The notes beneath the pieces are model-generated. The model did not search any database. It saw nothing but the letters and a program-made list of their open reading frames with translations, and was not told where the DNA came from. Shown piece by piece: positions 40,594 to 49,251 of a stretch of DNA of 64,000 nucleotides (within the stretch, counting starts at the first letter, position 1; each line of letters opens with the position of its first letter). The position numbers were made by a program, and so were the translations under genes. The stretch is taken from contig JBCDJG010000004.1 in the NCBI GenBank assembly GCA_038748065.1, positions 1 through 64,000 of the forward strand, in the 5' to 3' direction. The stretch comes from JBCDJG01 sp038748065. Lineage in GTDB: Bacteria > Pseudomonadota > Gammaproteobacteria > Pseudomonadales > Halieaceae.

Positions 40594-42870
40594 ATGACTG
40601 AACTGCGTGTTGCAGTACGAGATCTCGCCGCGTTTTGTCATCGACAGGGGAATCTGGACTATCGACTGGGTGCCAGCCCGACGGGCGTCGAGGGCATCCG
40701 GGGGCACCAGGCTGTCTATCGGCAACGCCCGGAGACCTATCAGCCGGAATACGCCGTTGCCTGTGACTATCGTCACGCGAACCTCCTGATACAACTGCGC
40801 GGCCGCGCTGACGGCTTTGACCTGACGCAGGGGCTGGTCGAAGAGATCAAGACCTGCCGCGGCGCCTTTGAGCGCATTTCTCCTTCGGTCAGCGCGCTGC
40901 ACTGGGCCCAGCTACAGCTTTATGCGGCGCTTTTATCCCGGGAACAGGCGCTGCCCAGGCTTGACTTGCGACTGACCTGGTTCAATGTCGATACGCATGA
41001 GCAGCATTGCGAGCAACGTGAGTGCACCTGCGAGGAACTGGAGGCCTTCCTCGAGGCATCACTTCAGCGTTTCTCCGAGTGGATGCTGAAGCTGGTAGCC
41101 CTGCGCGAACGACGCGATCGCAGCGTGGAGCGGCTTCAGTTCCCCCACGGCGAGTTTCGACCCGGGCAGCGCGATCTCGCTGAGTTGACCTATAAGTGTA
41201 TCGATCAGGGCGGCCAGGCCCTGCTTGAGGCACCTACCGGCATCGGCAAAACAGCCGCAGTTCTGTACCCGGCGCTGAAGGCCCTTGCAGCGGGAAAGCA
41301 CGATCGTGTTGTGTTCACCACGGCGCGCAGTACGGGGCGGCGCGCGGCCGAGGAGACGGTGGCCCTCTTCAATGCAGCGGGTCTTGAGGCAAGTACGCTA
41401 AGCCTGAGTGCCAAAGAGCGTATCTGTTTCTCACCGGGTAAAGCCTGCCACGCCGACGAATGTCCCTTCGCTGTTGGCTACTATGACAAGCTGCCCGCAG
41501 CGATGACTGAGGCCCTCACTTTAGCGGATCTCTCTCGCTCACGGATTGAGGTACTGGCGCGGGAGCACGAGCTTTGCCCCTATCACCTCGGAATAGACCT
41601 GCTGCCATGGATGGATGTGGTGGTTTGCGACATGCACTACGCATTCAGCCTGCAACCCCTGTTGGCCGGCCTCGCCGCTTCAGAAGAGCGTTGGACGGTC
41701 CTTGTTGATGAGGCGCACAACCTGCCACCGAGAGCGCGAGACATGTATGGCGCAAGGCTGCAGAAGCAAAAGCTGATGCTGGCCAGGCGGGAGGCTCCTG
41801 GCGCGCTGAGAAGCGGGTTTGATCGCGCCAATCGGGCCATGCTGGCACTAGCAAGGGAAGACTGGTCTGAGGACGACTTTGACTGCCGAGAAGAACTACC
41901 CGCCAATCTGATGGATGCGCTCAGGCGATTAGCGGGCGAGATTTCTCAGGTGCTCGCTGAGGAGCCCTCTACCCTGCACAGTTGTCCGGCGGCCCTCGAT
42001 TTCTATTTCGATGTCCTTGGCTTTCTGCGGGCAGCGGAGGTCTGGGGTAGCGAATTCCGCCTGCAGCTAACGCGCGGCCGCGGTCCCCAGGGCTTGGTGA
42101 TGAGCCTTGTCTGTCTGGACCCCGCGCGCCTGCTGGCCGCGCGTCACGATGCCTTTCATGCCAGCGTATTGTTCTCCGCCACGCTTTCACCGGAGGGATG
42201 GATTCGGGCGACCGCGGGGCTGAGTGATGAGACGGTTTGCAGACGCCTTCCTTCCCCCTTTGCGGCCCAACAGCTGGTGGTGGGCATCGATACCAGTATC
42301 GATACAAGATTCCAGCAGCGCAGTGCGTCACTGCCGAACCTCGTCGCAACTCTGCAGGCGTGGCTGTCCCGGGTGAGCGGCAATACCATTATTTATTTTC
42401 CCTCTTACCGCTACCTTGAGGATGCCCTTGCGGTGCTTGATAAGCCTGATCTTGCCTGGATACAGCGAGCGCATATGGCGGATAGCGCACGTGAGGAATT
42501 GCTGACGCTGCTGCGAGATAGGCGCGACGTACTCGCGTTTTGCATTCTGGGCGGGGTGTTTGGCGAAGGCGTTGACCTGCCTGGTGAACAGCTGAGCAAT
42601 GTGGCGGTCGTTGGCGTAGGCCTGCCCCAATTCAATCGAGAGAACGAGCAACTACGGGACTTCTACCAGCGAGAACATGGCGCGGGTTTCGAGTTTGCCT
42701 ACCTTTACCCGGGCATGCAGAAGGTAGATCAGGCGCTGGGCCGGGTTGTGCGCCGTAGCGATGATCAAGGGCAGGCCCTGCTCATAGACCAGCGCTACGG
42801 CAGCGGCCAGTACCGAGCCTTGCTGCCGCCCTGGTGGGAATATCGCGAGAATCAGGCGGTGAAGCGGTAG
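40594..42870 (+). CDS. RecB/Cas4-like nuclease fused to XPD/DinG-like helicase
   Basis: A 758-aa protein. Residues about 30-165 carry a RecB-family PD-(D/E)xK nuclease with D73 (RGRADG), E84-x-K86 (EEIKT) and Q106-x3-Y110 (WAQLQLY). The rest is an SF2 XPD/DinG helicase: Walker A APTGIGKT (213-220), Fe-S cysteines C278, C285, C290 and C328, DEAH (372-375), GEGVDLPGEQLSNV and a QALGRVVRR box. Such 5'-3' helicases unwind forked DNA. It pairs with the FAN1-like gene. The 3' end overlaps the convergent cfa-like gene by 19 bp. Confidence 0.93.
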   Translation: MTELRVAVRDLAAFCHRQGNLDYRLGASPTGVEGIRGHQAVYRQRPETYQPEYAVACDYRHANLLIQLRGRADGFDLTQGLVEEIKTCRGAFERISPSVSALHWAQLQLYAALLSREQALPRLDLRLTWFNVDTHEQHCEQRECTCEELEAFLEASLQRFSEWMLKLVALRERRDRSVERLQFPHGEFRPGQRDLAELTYKCIDQGGQALLEAPTGIGKTAAVLYPALKALAAGKHDRVVFTTARSTGRRAAEETVALFNAAGLEASTLSLSAKERICFSPGKACHADECPFAVGYYDKLPAAMTEALTLADLSRSRIEVLAREHELCPYHLGIDLLPWMDVVVCDMHYAFSLQPLLAGLAASEERWTVLVDEAHNLPPRARDMYGARLQKQKLMLARREAPGALRSGFDRANRAMLALAREDWSEDDFDCREELPANLMDALRRLAGEISQVLAEEPSTLHSCPAALDFYFDVLGFLRAAEVWGSEFRLQLTRGRGPQGLVMSLVCLDPARLLAARHDAFHASVLFSATLSPEGWIRATAGLSDETVCRRLPSPFAAQQLVVGIDTSIDTRFQQRSASLPNLVATLQAWLSRVSGNTIIYFPSYRYLEDALAVLDKPDLAWIQRAHMADSAREELLTLLRDRRDVLAFCILGGVFGEGVDLPGEQLSNVAVVGVGLPQFNRENEQLRDFYQREHGAGFEFAYLYPGMQKVDQALGRVVRRSDDQGQALLIDQRYGSGQYRALLPPWWEYRENQAVKR

Positions 42871-44114
42871 CCGGGCTTGGCGAAACTCAACTGTACTGTG
42901 CTGATAATACGCTCACGGAAGCCACCTTCGCAGTAGCTGAGGTAGAAGTCCCACATCCGTACAAACTGCTCGTCGAAGCCCTGGGCTTTTACGGCCTCGA
43001 GCTGCGCAAAAAAGCGTTCCCGCCAGCTTGCCAAGGTGTCGGCGTAGTCCTCGGTGATATCGCGTAGGTGCACCATTTGCATGTCGGTATGGCGTGACAG
43101 ATTTTGTGCAATGACCTCCAGTGAGGGCAGACAGCCACCGGGGAAGATGAAGTGCTTGATAAAGTCGACAGAATCTCGCGCCTGTTCGTAGCGTTGGTCT
43201 GCCATGGTGATCGCCTGAATCACCATTTTGCCGTCTGGCTTGAGCAGTTGGCTGCAGCGCTGGAAGTACTCGCTGTAAAACTCGTGGCCCACTGCCTCGA
43301 TCATCTCAATGGAAACCAGCTTGTCGAACTGGCCTTCCAGGGCGCGATAATCCTTGCAAAGAACCGTGATTCGATCCGTCAGTCCCAGCTCGGCTACCTT
43401 GGCGCGCGCGTATTCGTACTGTTCCTGAGAGATCGTCGTGGTGGTGACGCGACAGCCGTAGTGACGCGCGGCATAAATGGCCATACCACCCCAGCCCGTG
43501 CCAATCTCCACCAGGTGATCGGATTCCTTGAGTTCCAGCTGCTGACAGATCTCATCAAGCTTGGCGACCGCTGCCTCTTCCAGCGACCAGTTATGGCCGG
43601 AGAAGAGCGCGCTTGAGTACATCATTGTGTCGTCGAGGAAGAGTTTGAAGAAGTCGTTGCCGAGGTCATAGTGAGCAGAGATATTGCGTTTCGAGCCTTC
43701 ACGGGTATTGCGGTTGGCGTAGTGCATGAGCTTCATTGACAAGGTCACGTACCACGCGCGCTTGCGTTGCATGGAGGCCATGGTTTGCAGGTTGGCGCTG
43801 AACAGGCGTATCACCTCGGGCAAGTCAGGCGAAGACCACTCGCCGCGAATGTAGGATTCCCCGGAAGCCAGGGTGCCGCCCAGAAGTATTCTTGACCAGG
43901 CGCGCTGATCATTGACGATGATTTCCGCGCGTGGCTCCTCAGGCCCCGGTTCGTCGCTGCCTAGCGTGATAACTTCCTGGCCATCTCTGATGATGAGGCT
44001 ACCGGTTCTGAGTCGGGACAGTACCTTGAGGAAGAGATTTTTGGCCAGATTCTCACTGCGCCAGTTGAGCCCCACCTGTGGTAGTCGGATGCGGCTTACG
44101 CTCGGGTTACTCAT
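42852..44114 (-). CDS. cfa: Cyclopropane-fatty-acyl-phospholipid synthase family
   Basis: A 420-aa SAM-dependent methyltransferase. Motifs: ISAHYDLGNDFFKLFLDDTM, VEIGTGWGGMAIYAARHYG, and VSIEMIEAVGHEFYSEYF. It modifies double bonds of membrane phospholipid acyl chains; in related photo-oxidative regulons CfaA makes furan or cyclopropane fatty acids. ATG 44114 with GGAG seven bases upstream is preferred to a GTG four codons earlier. It overlaps the DUF1365 gene by 8 bp and is the last gene of the ECF-controlled operon. Confidence 0.93.
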   Translation of the reverse strand: MSNPSVSRIRLPQVGLNWRSENLAKNLFLKVLSRLRTGSLIIRDGQEVITLGSDEPGPEEPRAEIIVNDQRAWSRILLGGTLASGESYIRGEWSSPDLPEVIRLFSANLQTMASMQRKRAWYVTLSMKLMHYANRNTREGSKRNISAHYDLGNDFFKLFLDDTMMYSSALFSGHNWSLEEAAVAKLDEICQQLELKESDHLVEIGTGWGGMAIYAARHYGCRVTTTTISQEQYEYARAKVAELGLTDRITVLCKDYRALEGQFDKLVSIEMIEAVGHEFYSEYFQRCSQLLKPDGKMVIQAITMADQRYEQARDSVDFIKHFIFPGGCLPSLEVIAQNLSRHTDMQMVHLRDITEDYADTLASWRERFFAQLEAVKAQGFDEQFVRMWDFYLSYCEGGFRERIISTVQLSFAKPGYRFTA

Positions 44115-44871
44115 TGTATGCTCCACTTGATTGTCTATTCGGGTGGGCGTAAAGCGGAACGCCCTTCAGGAAAAGCTTGAGCGCCTGCCAGTAAATGGCG
44201 AGGCCGACCTTGGCGGACATCATGGGGTAGCGCCACAGGTGTTTGTTGAGGCTGGCTGCCGTGAGGGGCGCCGCATCCATGGACAGCGTGGCATCGAAGA
44301 CCTTGCCCCTTTGGTCATGATTTTCCAGATGCAATGCCAGTCTCTCGCCCGGTGCTGAACTGTTCCAGTGATACTGCATATCCATTGGATTAAAAGGCGA
44401 CACATGCATGGCTTTGCCAAATTGACATTTGAGGCGTTCGCCAGGTTCGGGGCCCTTGAGTACATAGCTGTGCCGCTCATTCCAGGGCGTATTTGTCACC
44501 TCTGCGACAAGGTACTCGAGGCGAGATTCGTCCTCGCTGAAGCAGTAGTAGCAGGCCAAAGGATTTGTTGCCTTGCCAAAGTAGCGCAGGTTGGCCAATA
44601 GGTAGATAGGTCCAGTGGGCGTTTCACCGGTGTCTGTCTCTACGCGCTGCCGAACTGCGTCGTCCAGGCTGATGGCCGGATCGCCCAGGAAATCGCTGCG
44701 GCGATACTCCGCCAGTGCCCGCCCGCGCGCGGACCAAAATGGGGTGTCATCGAACAGTGTGGGTAGCTCATCCAGGCAAAGATAGGGCATGAAAACCCGG
44801 TAGTCGAAGTGGTGCTCCCGCGGCATGAAACGTCGGTGTCGCAGGGTGCCTGTGTAGAGTCGAGATTTCAC
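44107..44871 (-). CDS. DUF1365 family protein
   Basis: A 254-aa protein of DUF1365, recurrent between an FAD oxidoreductase and a cfa-like gene. Conserved segments include YTGTLRHRRFMPREHHFDYR and GKATNPLACYYCFS. Function is unproven; fatty-acid or membrane lipid modification is suggested by context. GTG 44871 overlaps the upstream stop by 4 bp (GTGA). Confidence 0.9.
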   Translation of the reverse strand: MKSRLYTGTLRHRRFMPREHHFDYRVFMPYLCLDELPTLFDDTPFWSARGRALAEYRRSDFLGDPAISLDDAVRQRVETDTGETPTGPIYLLANLRYFGKATNPLACYYCFSEDESRLEYLVAEVTNTPWNERHSYVLKGPEPGERLKCQFGKAMHVSPFNPMDMQYHWNSSAPGERLALHLENHDQRGKVFDATLSMDAAPLTAASLNKHLWRYPMMSAKVGLAIYWQALKLFLKGVPLYAHPNRQSSGAYNE

Positions 44872-46127
44872 GCGGCGACCTTGCGCGCCTCGTTCATTGC
44901 CCGGGCGACGCGCAGTGCACTGACGACGCCATCTTCGTGGAAGCCGTTGTGCCAATAGGCGCCGCAGTACCAGGTGCTGTTTACACCGTTAATTTCATTC
45001 CAGCGGCTTTGAGCGGCAATGCCGGGAACAGAAAACTGCGGATGCGCGTAGCGGAATTCGCCGAGAATCTTCACGGGATTAATGGCGTCTGTGTCGTTAA
45101 GCGTGACGCAGAAGGTTTCCGGAGCCTGGATCCCCTGCAGGATATTCATATTGTAGGTCAGCACGGCCTGTGACTGGTTTTGCTTGAGGCGGTAGTTCCA
45201 ACTTGACCAGGTGCGCCGGTTGCGCGGCAGTAAGCGCGTGTCCGTGTGCAGTACAACCTCGTTCTCTTCGTACGGTAGTGCGCCAAGAATCTCCGACTCC
45301 TCAACGCTCGGATCGCTCAACATGGCGAGGGCCTGGTCCGAGTGGCAGGCCAGCACCACCTGATCAAAGCGCTCGTTGCTGCCGTCCTTGAGCTTCAGTG
45401 TGACGCCTGCGTTGTCACGCTTCACGCCAACAACCGGTGTGTTGGTGCGAATGTTGGATTCAAAACGCTGGCATAGGGGCCGTAAGTACTCCCGGGAGCC
45501 GCCTTCAATGACATGCCACTGCGGCCGGTGCTTCACGGACAGCAGACCGTGATTGCGGAAGAAGCGCAGGAAAAATTCCAGTGGGAAGTCCAACATGGTT
45601 TTGGCGCTAGCCGACCAGATGGCTGAGCCCATGGCGACCAGGTATTGGCGCGTGAAAGCCTCGCCATAGCCGCCGCGTTCGAGATAGCTACCCAGCGTTT
45701 CGCCTGAATCGACGCGGCCAGCGTCTAAATCGGCGATGCTCTGTTTATTGAAGCGCAAGATGTCGTACACCATGCCCAGAAAGCGCGGCGACGCCAGGTT
45801 GCCGCGCTGGGCAAAGAGTCCGTTTAAACCGGCACCGCAGTATTCGAGGCCGGTATCGCTATCGGTGACGCTGAAGCCCATGGACGTAGGTTTGGTCGAA
45901 ACGCCCAGCGAATCCATGAGTTCAATGAAGTTGGGATACGTCCAGTCGTTGTAGACGATGAAGCCCGTATCGACAGCGTAGCGGCGCGTTCCGAGCTTTA
46001 CGTCAACAGTTGCCGTGTGCCCGCCTATCTGGCGGTTGGCTTCAAAGACTGTCACTTGGTGGGCGCTGCTGAGGTAGTGAGCGCTTGCTAACCCCGAGAT
46101 ACCTGACCCGATAACTGCAATGTTCAC
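44868..46127 (-). CDS. FAD-dependent oxidoreductase (amine-oxidase/desaturase-like)
   Basis: A 419-aa flavoprotein with an N-terminal Rossmann motif IAVIGSGISGLASAHYL and VFEANRQIGGHTAT. The C-terminal half has GILGEFRYAHP-like and WYCGAYWHNGFHEDGV, typical of the family that precedes DUF1365 and cfa. Substrate unknown, possibly unsaturated acyl chains. GTG 46127 has AGGAG seven bases upstream. First gene of the operon, driven by the ECF-type promoter at 46184-46211. Confidence 0.93.
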   Translation of the reverse strand: MNIAVIGSGISGLASAHYLSSAHQVTVFEANRQIGGHTATVDVKLGTRRYAVDTGFIVYNDWTYPNFIELMDSLGVSTKPTSMGFSVTDSDTGLEYCGAGLNGLFAQRGNLASPRFLGMVYDILRFNKQSIADLDAGRVDSGETLGSYLERGGYGEAFTRQYLVAMGSAIWSASAKTMLDFPLEFFLRFFRNHGLLSVKHRPQWHVIEGGSREYLRPLCQRFESNIRTNTPVVGVKRDNAGVTLKLKDGSNERFDQVVLACHSDQALAMLSDPSVEESEILGALPYEENEVVLHTDTRLLPRNRRTWSSWNYRLKQNQSQAVLTYNMNILQGIQAPETFCVTLNDTDAINPVKILGEFRYAHPQFSVPGIAAQSRWNEINGVNSTWYCGAYWHNGFHEDGVVSALRVARAMNEARKVAA

Positions 46128-46183
46128 AGCGTGCTCCTGACATGAACGGCGCAATCGGTATAGAGGCGCCTTAATGTGAAGCA

Positions 46184-46211
46184 ATTACGCCCTCCGGCTG
46201 GGGCTGGATCA
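46184..46211 (-). promoter_or_regulatory. ECF-type promoter of the FAD/DUF1365/cfa operon
   Basis: On the minus strand TGATCC (46211-46206) is followed after 16 bp by CGTAAT (46189-46184). The same hexamer pair and spacing occur in the divergent sigma-factor promoter, and TGATCC is the -35 of the Rhodobacter RpoE/ChrR group. The predicted leader is about 50 bases. Confidence 0.72.
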
Positions 46212-46248
46212 ACTTTGGCAAAACTTGGTCAGTAATTTCTGCCTGAGA

Positions 46249-46276
46249 TGATCCGGTCATAATGAGAAGGCGTATA
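46249..46276 (+). promoter_or_regulatory. ECF-type promoter of the sigma/anti-sigma operon
   Basis: TGATCC (46249-46254), a 16-bp spacer, and CGTATA (46271-46276) match the divergent promoter. The start would lie near 46283-46284, at or just before the GTG at 46284, so the message may be leaderless or use a later start. It indicates autoregulation by the ECF sigma factor. Confidence 0.72.
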
Positions 46277-46283
46277 CTTGGCT

Positions 46284-46910
46284 GTGAACGCACAACTTCG
46301 AGACTACAAAGTGGTTGAAAACACAGGAAATAGTTCGAACCAGTGGCAGGCCCCTCAAGGCCGCCGCAACGACGAGTGGAGCGAATGTCTGACGCTGATC
46401 GCAGCGAACGAAGACCGAGCAGCTTTCACGCGGCTCTTCAGGCACTTTGCGCCGCTCATCAAGGCGTTTGCGCTTTCGGGATCCAGCTTGTCAGCCTCAA
46501 TGGCCGATGAACTAGTGCAGGAGGTGATGCTGAAGGTGTGGCAGAAAGCCGGCGGCTTCAACCCGGAAAAAGCAGCGGCCAGCACCTGGATCTACACCAT
46601 CGCGCGTAACTGCCGCACAGATATGTTTCGTCGGCTGCAGAAGTTCGACACGCCGCTGGCGGCGGAGGACGTACACCCCGACCAAGAGGTGGAGGAGCCG
46701 TTTTCGGCGCTACAAAGCCGACGCAGTGGCGAGCGGGTAAAGGAACTCATGCAAACTCTGCCACCAGACCAAGCCCAGATTCTGGCAAAGGTCTATATGG
46801 AAGGTAAATCACACGCGGAGGCGGCCGCTGAACTTGATCTGCCTCTGGGTACCGTCAAGTCGCGCGTGCGACTTGCAGTACAGAAACTACAAATTCAAAT
46901 TGAGCGATAG
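46284..46910 (+). CDS. ECF sigma factor (ECF11, RpoE of the ChrR group)
   Basis: A 208-aa ECF sigma factor: region 2 (FTRLFRHFAPLIKAFALSG, DELVQEVMLKVWQKAG, FNPEKAAASTWIYTIARNC) and region 4 (AQILAKVYMEGKSHAEAAAE, LPLGTVKSRVRL). No N-terminal regulatory domain. TTG 46278 is too close to the -10 box; GTG 46284 would be leaderless, and GTG 46311 is another option. The ChrR-like anti-sigma gene follows after 4 bp. Expected signal is singlet oxygen or organic peroxide. Confidence 0.93.
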   Translation: MNAQLRDYKVVENTGNSSNQWQAPQGRRNDEWSECLTLIAANEDRAAFTRLFRHFAPLIKAFALSGSSLSASMADELVQEVMLKVWQKAGGFNPEKAAASTWIYTIARNCRTDMFRRLQKFDTPLAAEDVHPDQEVEEPFSALQSRRSGERVKELMQTLPPDQAQILAKVYMEGKSHAEAAAELDLPLGTVKSRVRLAVQKLQIQIER

Positions 46911-46914
46911 AAAG

Positions 46915-47571
46915 ATGGCCAAGTTTCACCCTGAACTCGACTTACTAACGGAATACGTCGCAGGCACTTTGCCCATTGCACAGTCAGCTTGCGTGTCCGC
47001 GCATCTAAACTACTGCGAGCAGTGTCAAAAGACGGTGACCCAGCTGCAAAACGTTGGTGCCGCCCTGTTTGAGACGCAGGCACCCATTACGGTCGGTGAT
47101 GACATTCTCAATAACGTGTTAGCACGGCTGGACGAAGTACCGCCACTGCGTTACCGGCAGGAAGACGTCATGACGGAGGGCATGATGCCCGCTATTCTGC
47201 AGCGACTGATGCGCGGTGATTTCAGCGACCTCAGCTGGAAAAAGGTAACCGATGCCCTCAGCATCAGCTATTTGAAGACCGGCGATCCGAACTTCGAGTT
47301 TGCTCTGTACCATATCAAGGCTGGCGGTAGGGTCCCCTCGCACAGCCATAAGGGCTCAGAAATGACGCTGATCCTGGAGGGTGGTTTTTCAGATGCAGAA
47401 GGCGTTTATCACAAAGGCGACTTCCTGTTTCGCGACGCCAGCCACGATCATGCACCAACGGCGTTACAGTCTGAAGACTGCATATGCCTGGCCGTCCTGG
47501 ATGCTCCGCTGAAGTTTACCGGCTGGAAGCATCGCTGGATGAACCCGTTCCTGCAGCTGCATCCGGGTTAA
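46915..47571 (+). CDS. ChrR-like zinc anti-sigma factor
   Basis: A 218-aa anti-sigma factor. The N-terminal ZAS domain has zinc ligands His5, His30, Cys34 and Cys37 (HLNYCEQC), one residue shifted from Rhodobacter ChrR. The C-terminal cupin (about 115-210) has His143, His145, Glu149 and a His of SHDHAP (177/179) as second metal site (PSHSHKGSEMTLILEGG). It should hold the ECF sigma factor until singlet oxygen inactivates it. ATG 46915 is 4 bp after the sigma stop. Confidence 0.94.
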   Translation: MAKFHPELDLLTEYVAGTLPIAQSACVSAHLNYCEQCQKTVTQLQNVGAALFETQAPITVGDDILNNVLARLDEVPPLRYRQEDVMTEGMMPAILQRLMRGDFSDLSWKKVTDALSISYLKTGDPNFEFALYHIKAGGRVPSHSHKGSEMTLILEGGFSDAEGVYHKGDFLFRDASHDHAPTALQSEDCICLAVLDAPLKFTGWKHRWMNPFLQLHPG

Positions 47572-47626
47572 GGCGACTCAGCAGGAGGGCCGCCTGGCGT
47601 AGAGAGCGTTAGGATACCGCGTCAAA

Positions 47627-47658
47627 GGCCCCACCGGTGACCGGTGGCGGCCTTTTTT
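47627..47658 (+). terminator. Rho-independent terminator after the chrR-like gene
   Basis: A GC-rich stem from GGCC (47627-47630) to GGCC (47649-47652), with inner CCACCGG/CCGGTGG arms around TGA, is followed directly by T6. It lies 55 bp after the anti-sigma stop. Confidence 0.85.
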
Positions 47659-47818
47659 ATTCCCCAGGCGAATAGTCACCATAACTCCAGCGCTACAGGA
47701 GCTGTGGTAAAGTTCGCGGCCGCCCCGGTATCCGTGGGCACCGCGGAGTCCCCAGAGGACAATAATAGCGTGGCCAAAGGTCGCGCGATAAAAGAAAACT
47801 ACAGACGAAGGGTGTCGT

Positions 47819-48961
47819 ATGCGCATCGCAATTCCCAAGGAAAACTTGTCGTTAGAAAGTCGGGTGCCGATAACGCCCGACACGGCTAAAAAACTGTCCC
47901 GACTGGGCGCCGAGGTCGTTATTGAGGCGGGTATGGGGGAGTCAGCGGGCTTCGCTGACGAGCAGTACATCGAGGCGGGTGCGAGTATTGGCGCCTCACG
48001 GGATGAGCTGATCTCTAGCGCGGATATGCTGCTGCGGATTAACAAGCCGGAGCTCGAAGAAGTCGGAAAAATGAAGCAGGGCTGTATTCACGTCAGCTTC
48101 CTCGACCCCTTCAATGAGCACGAGCTCGTTAAAACGATGAAAGACGCCGGTGTTACAGCGATCTCCATGGAAATGATTCCTCGCAGCACCCGCAGCCAGA
48201 AGATGGACGCACTGAGCTCGCAGGCTAACCTCGCCGGCTACGTGATGGTGATGAAAGCCGCAGAACAGCTGCCGCGCATCCTGCCGATGATGATGACTCC
48301 GGCGGGAACGCTCAAGCCTGCAAACGTGTTCGTGATCGGTGCAGGCGTAGCCGGGCTGCAAGCCATTGCTACGGCCAAGCGGCTGGGTGCAAAAGTCACT
48401 GCTTTTGACACGCGAGCGGTGGTGGCCGAACAGGTCCAGTCGCTCGGTGCCAAATTTCTTGAGATCGATCTTGGTGAGACCGGCCAGACTGCGGATGGTT
48501 ATGCCAAGGAGCTGACGCCTGAGCAGGTAGAGATTCAGCGGCAGGCCCAAAAGGATGTTATCGCCAAATCCGACGTGGTGATTACCACGGCCCAGGTATT
48601 CGGCCGCAAGCCGCCGGTGCTGGTAACGACCGACATGGTCGAAGGGATGCAGCCGGGCTCTGTTGTCGTCGATATGGCTGCCGAAACCGGCGGCAACGTC
48701 GAAGGTTCGGTGGCGGGTGAAACGGTGGATATCAATGGCGTGAAACTCATTGGCACCGGCAACTGGGCGGCCGCCGTTGCGACAGATGCCAGCCAGATGT
48801 ATTCGTCCAACCTGTTCAACCTGGTAGATGACTGCTGGGACGAAGAAGGCAAAACCTTCAAAATCGATTTCGAGCACGACATCCTGCCGGGCTGCATCAT
48901 CACCCACGATGGCCAGGTAACGAACGAAACAATAAAGAAGATCCTGGAAGGAGACGCCTGA
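47819..48961 (+). CDS. pntAA: NAD(P) transhydrogenase subunit alpha, part 1 (PntAA)
   Basis: A 380-aa NAD(H)-binding domain I of the proton-pumping transhydrogenase. It begins MRIAIPKENLSLESRVPITP and contains the Rossmann VFVIGAGVAGLQAIATAKRL. In this split form the membrane part is a separate gene. AAGGG precedes ATG 47819. Its stop overlaps pntAB by one base. The enzyme makes NADPH from NADH using proton motive force. Confidence 0.96.
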   Translation: MRIAIPKENLSLESRVPITPDTAKKLSRLGAEVVIEAGMGESAGFADEQYIEAGASIGASRDELISSADMLLRINKPELEEVGKMKQGCIHVSFLDPFNEHELVKTMKDAGVTAISMEMIPRSTRSQKMDALSSQANLAGYVMVMKAAEQLPRILPMMMTPAGTLKPANVFVIGAGVAGLQAIATAKRLGAKVTAFDTRAVVAEQVQSLGAKFLEIDLGETGQTADGYAKELTPEQVEIQRQAQKDVIAKSDVVITTAQVFGRKPPVLVTTDMVEGMQPGSVVVDMAAETGGNVEGSVAGETVDINGVKLIGTGNWAAAVATDASQMYSSNLFNLVDDCWDEEGKTFKIDFEHDILPGCIITHDGQVTNETIKKILEGDA

Positions 48962-49248
48962 TGATACCCGCTGAAGTATTCCTGACCTTCATTCTGATGC
49001 TGTCCATCTTCCTGGGCTTTGAGCTGATTAATAAGGTACCCGCGACCCTGCATACACCCCTGATGTCGGGTGCTAACGCCATTTCCGGCATCACCGTGGT
49101 TGGTGCTATCAGCCTGGCCGGTACCGGCCAGCAAGACCTGGCGAATTGGCTGGGTGCCGGCGCCGTAGCGCTCGCCTCCATTAACGTGGTAGGCGGCTAC
49201 ATGGTGACCGATCGCATGCTCGCCATGTTTAAGAAAAAGGAGGGCTGA
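48961..49248 (+). CDS. pntAB: NAD(P) transhydrogenase subunit alpha, part 2 (PntAB)
   Basis: A 95-aa membrane subunit with three hydrophobic helices (AEVFLTFILMLSIFLGFELI, SGITVVGAISLAG, and GAVALASINVVGGYM). The family motif VPATLHTPLMSGANAISGI is present. It contributes to the proton channel with PntB. Overlaps pntAA by one base; pntB follows after 3 bp. Confidence 0.95.
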   Translation: MIPAEVFLTFILMLSIFLGFELINKVPATLHTPLMSGANAISGITVVGAISLAGTGQQDLANWLGAGAVALASINVVGGYMVTDRMLAMFKKKEG

Positions 49249-49251
49249 TTC

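Noticed and set aside
47578..48045. Minus-strand 155-codon frame across the chrR-pntAA gap
   Set aside because: Runs through a textbook terminator and antisense to pntAA; no recognisable content.
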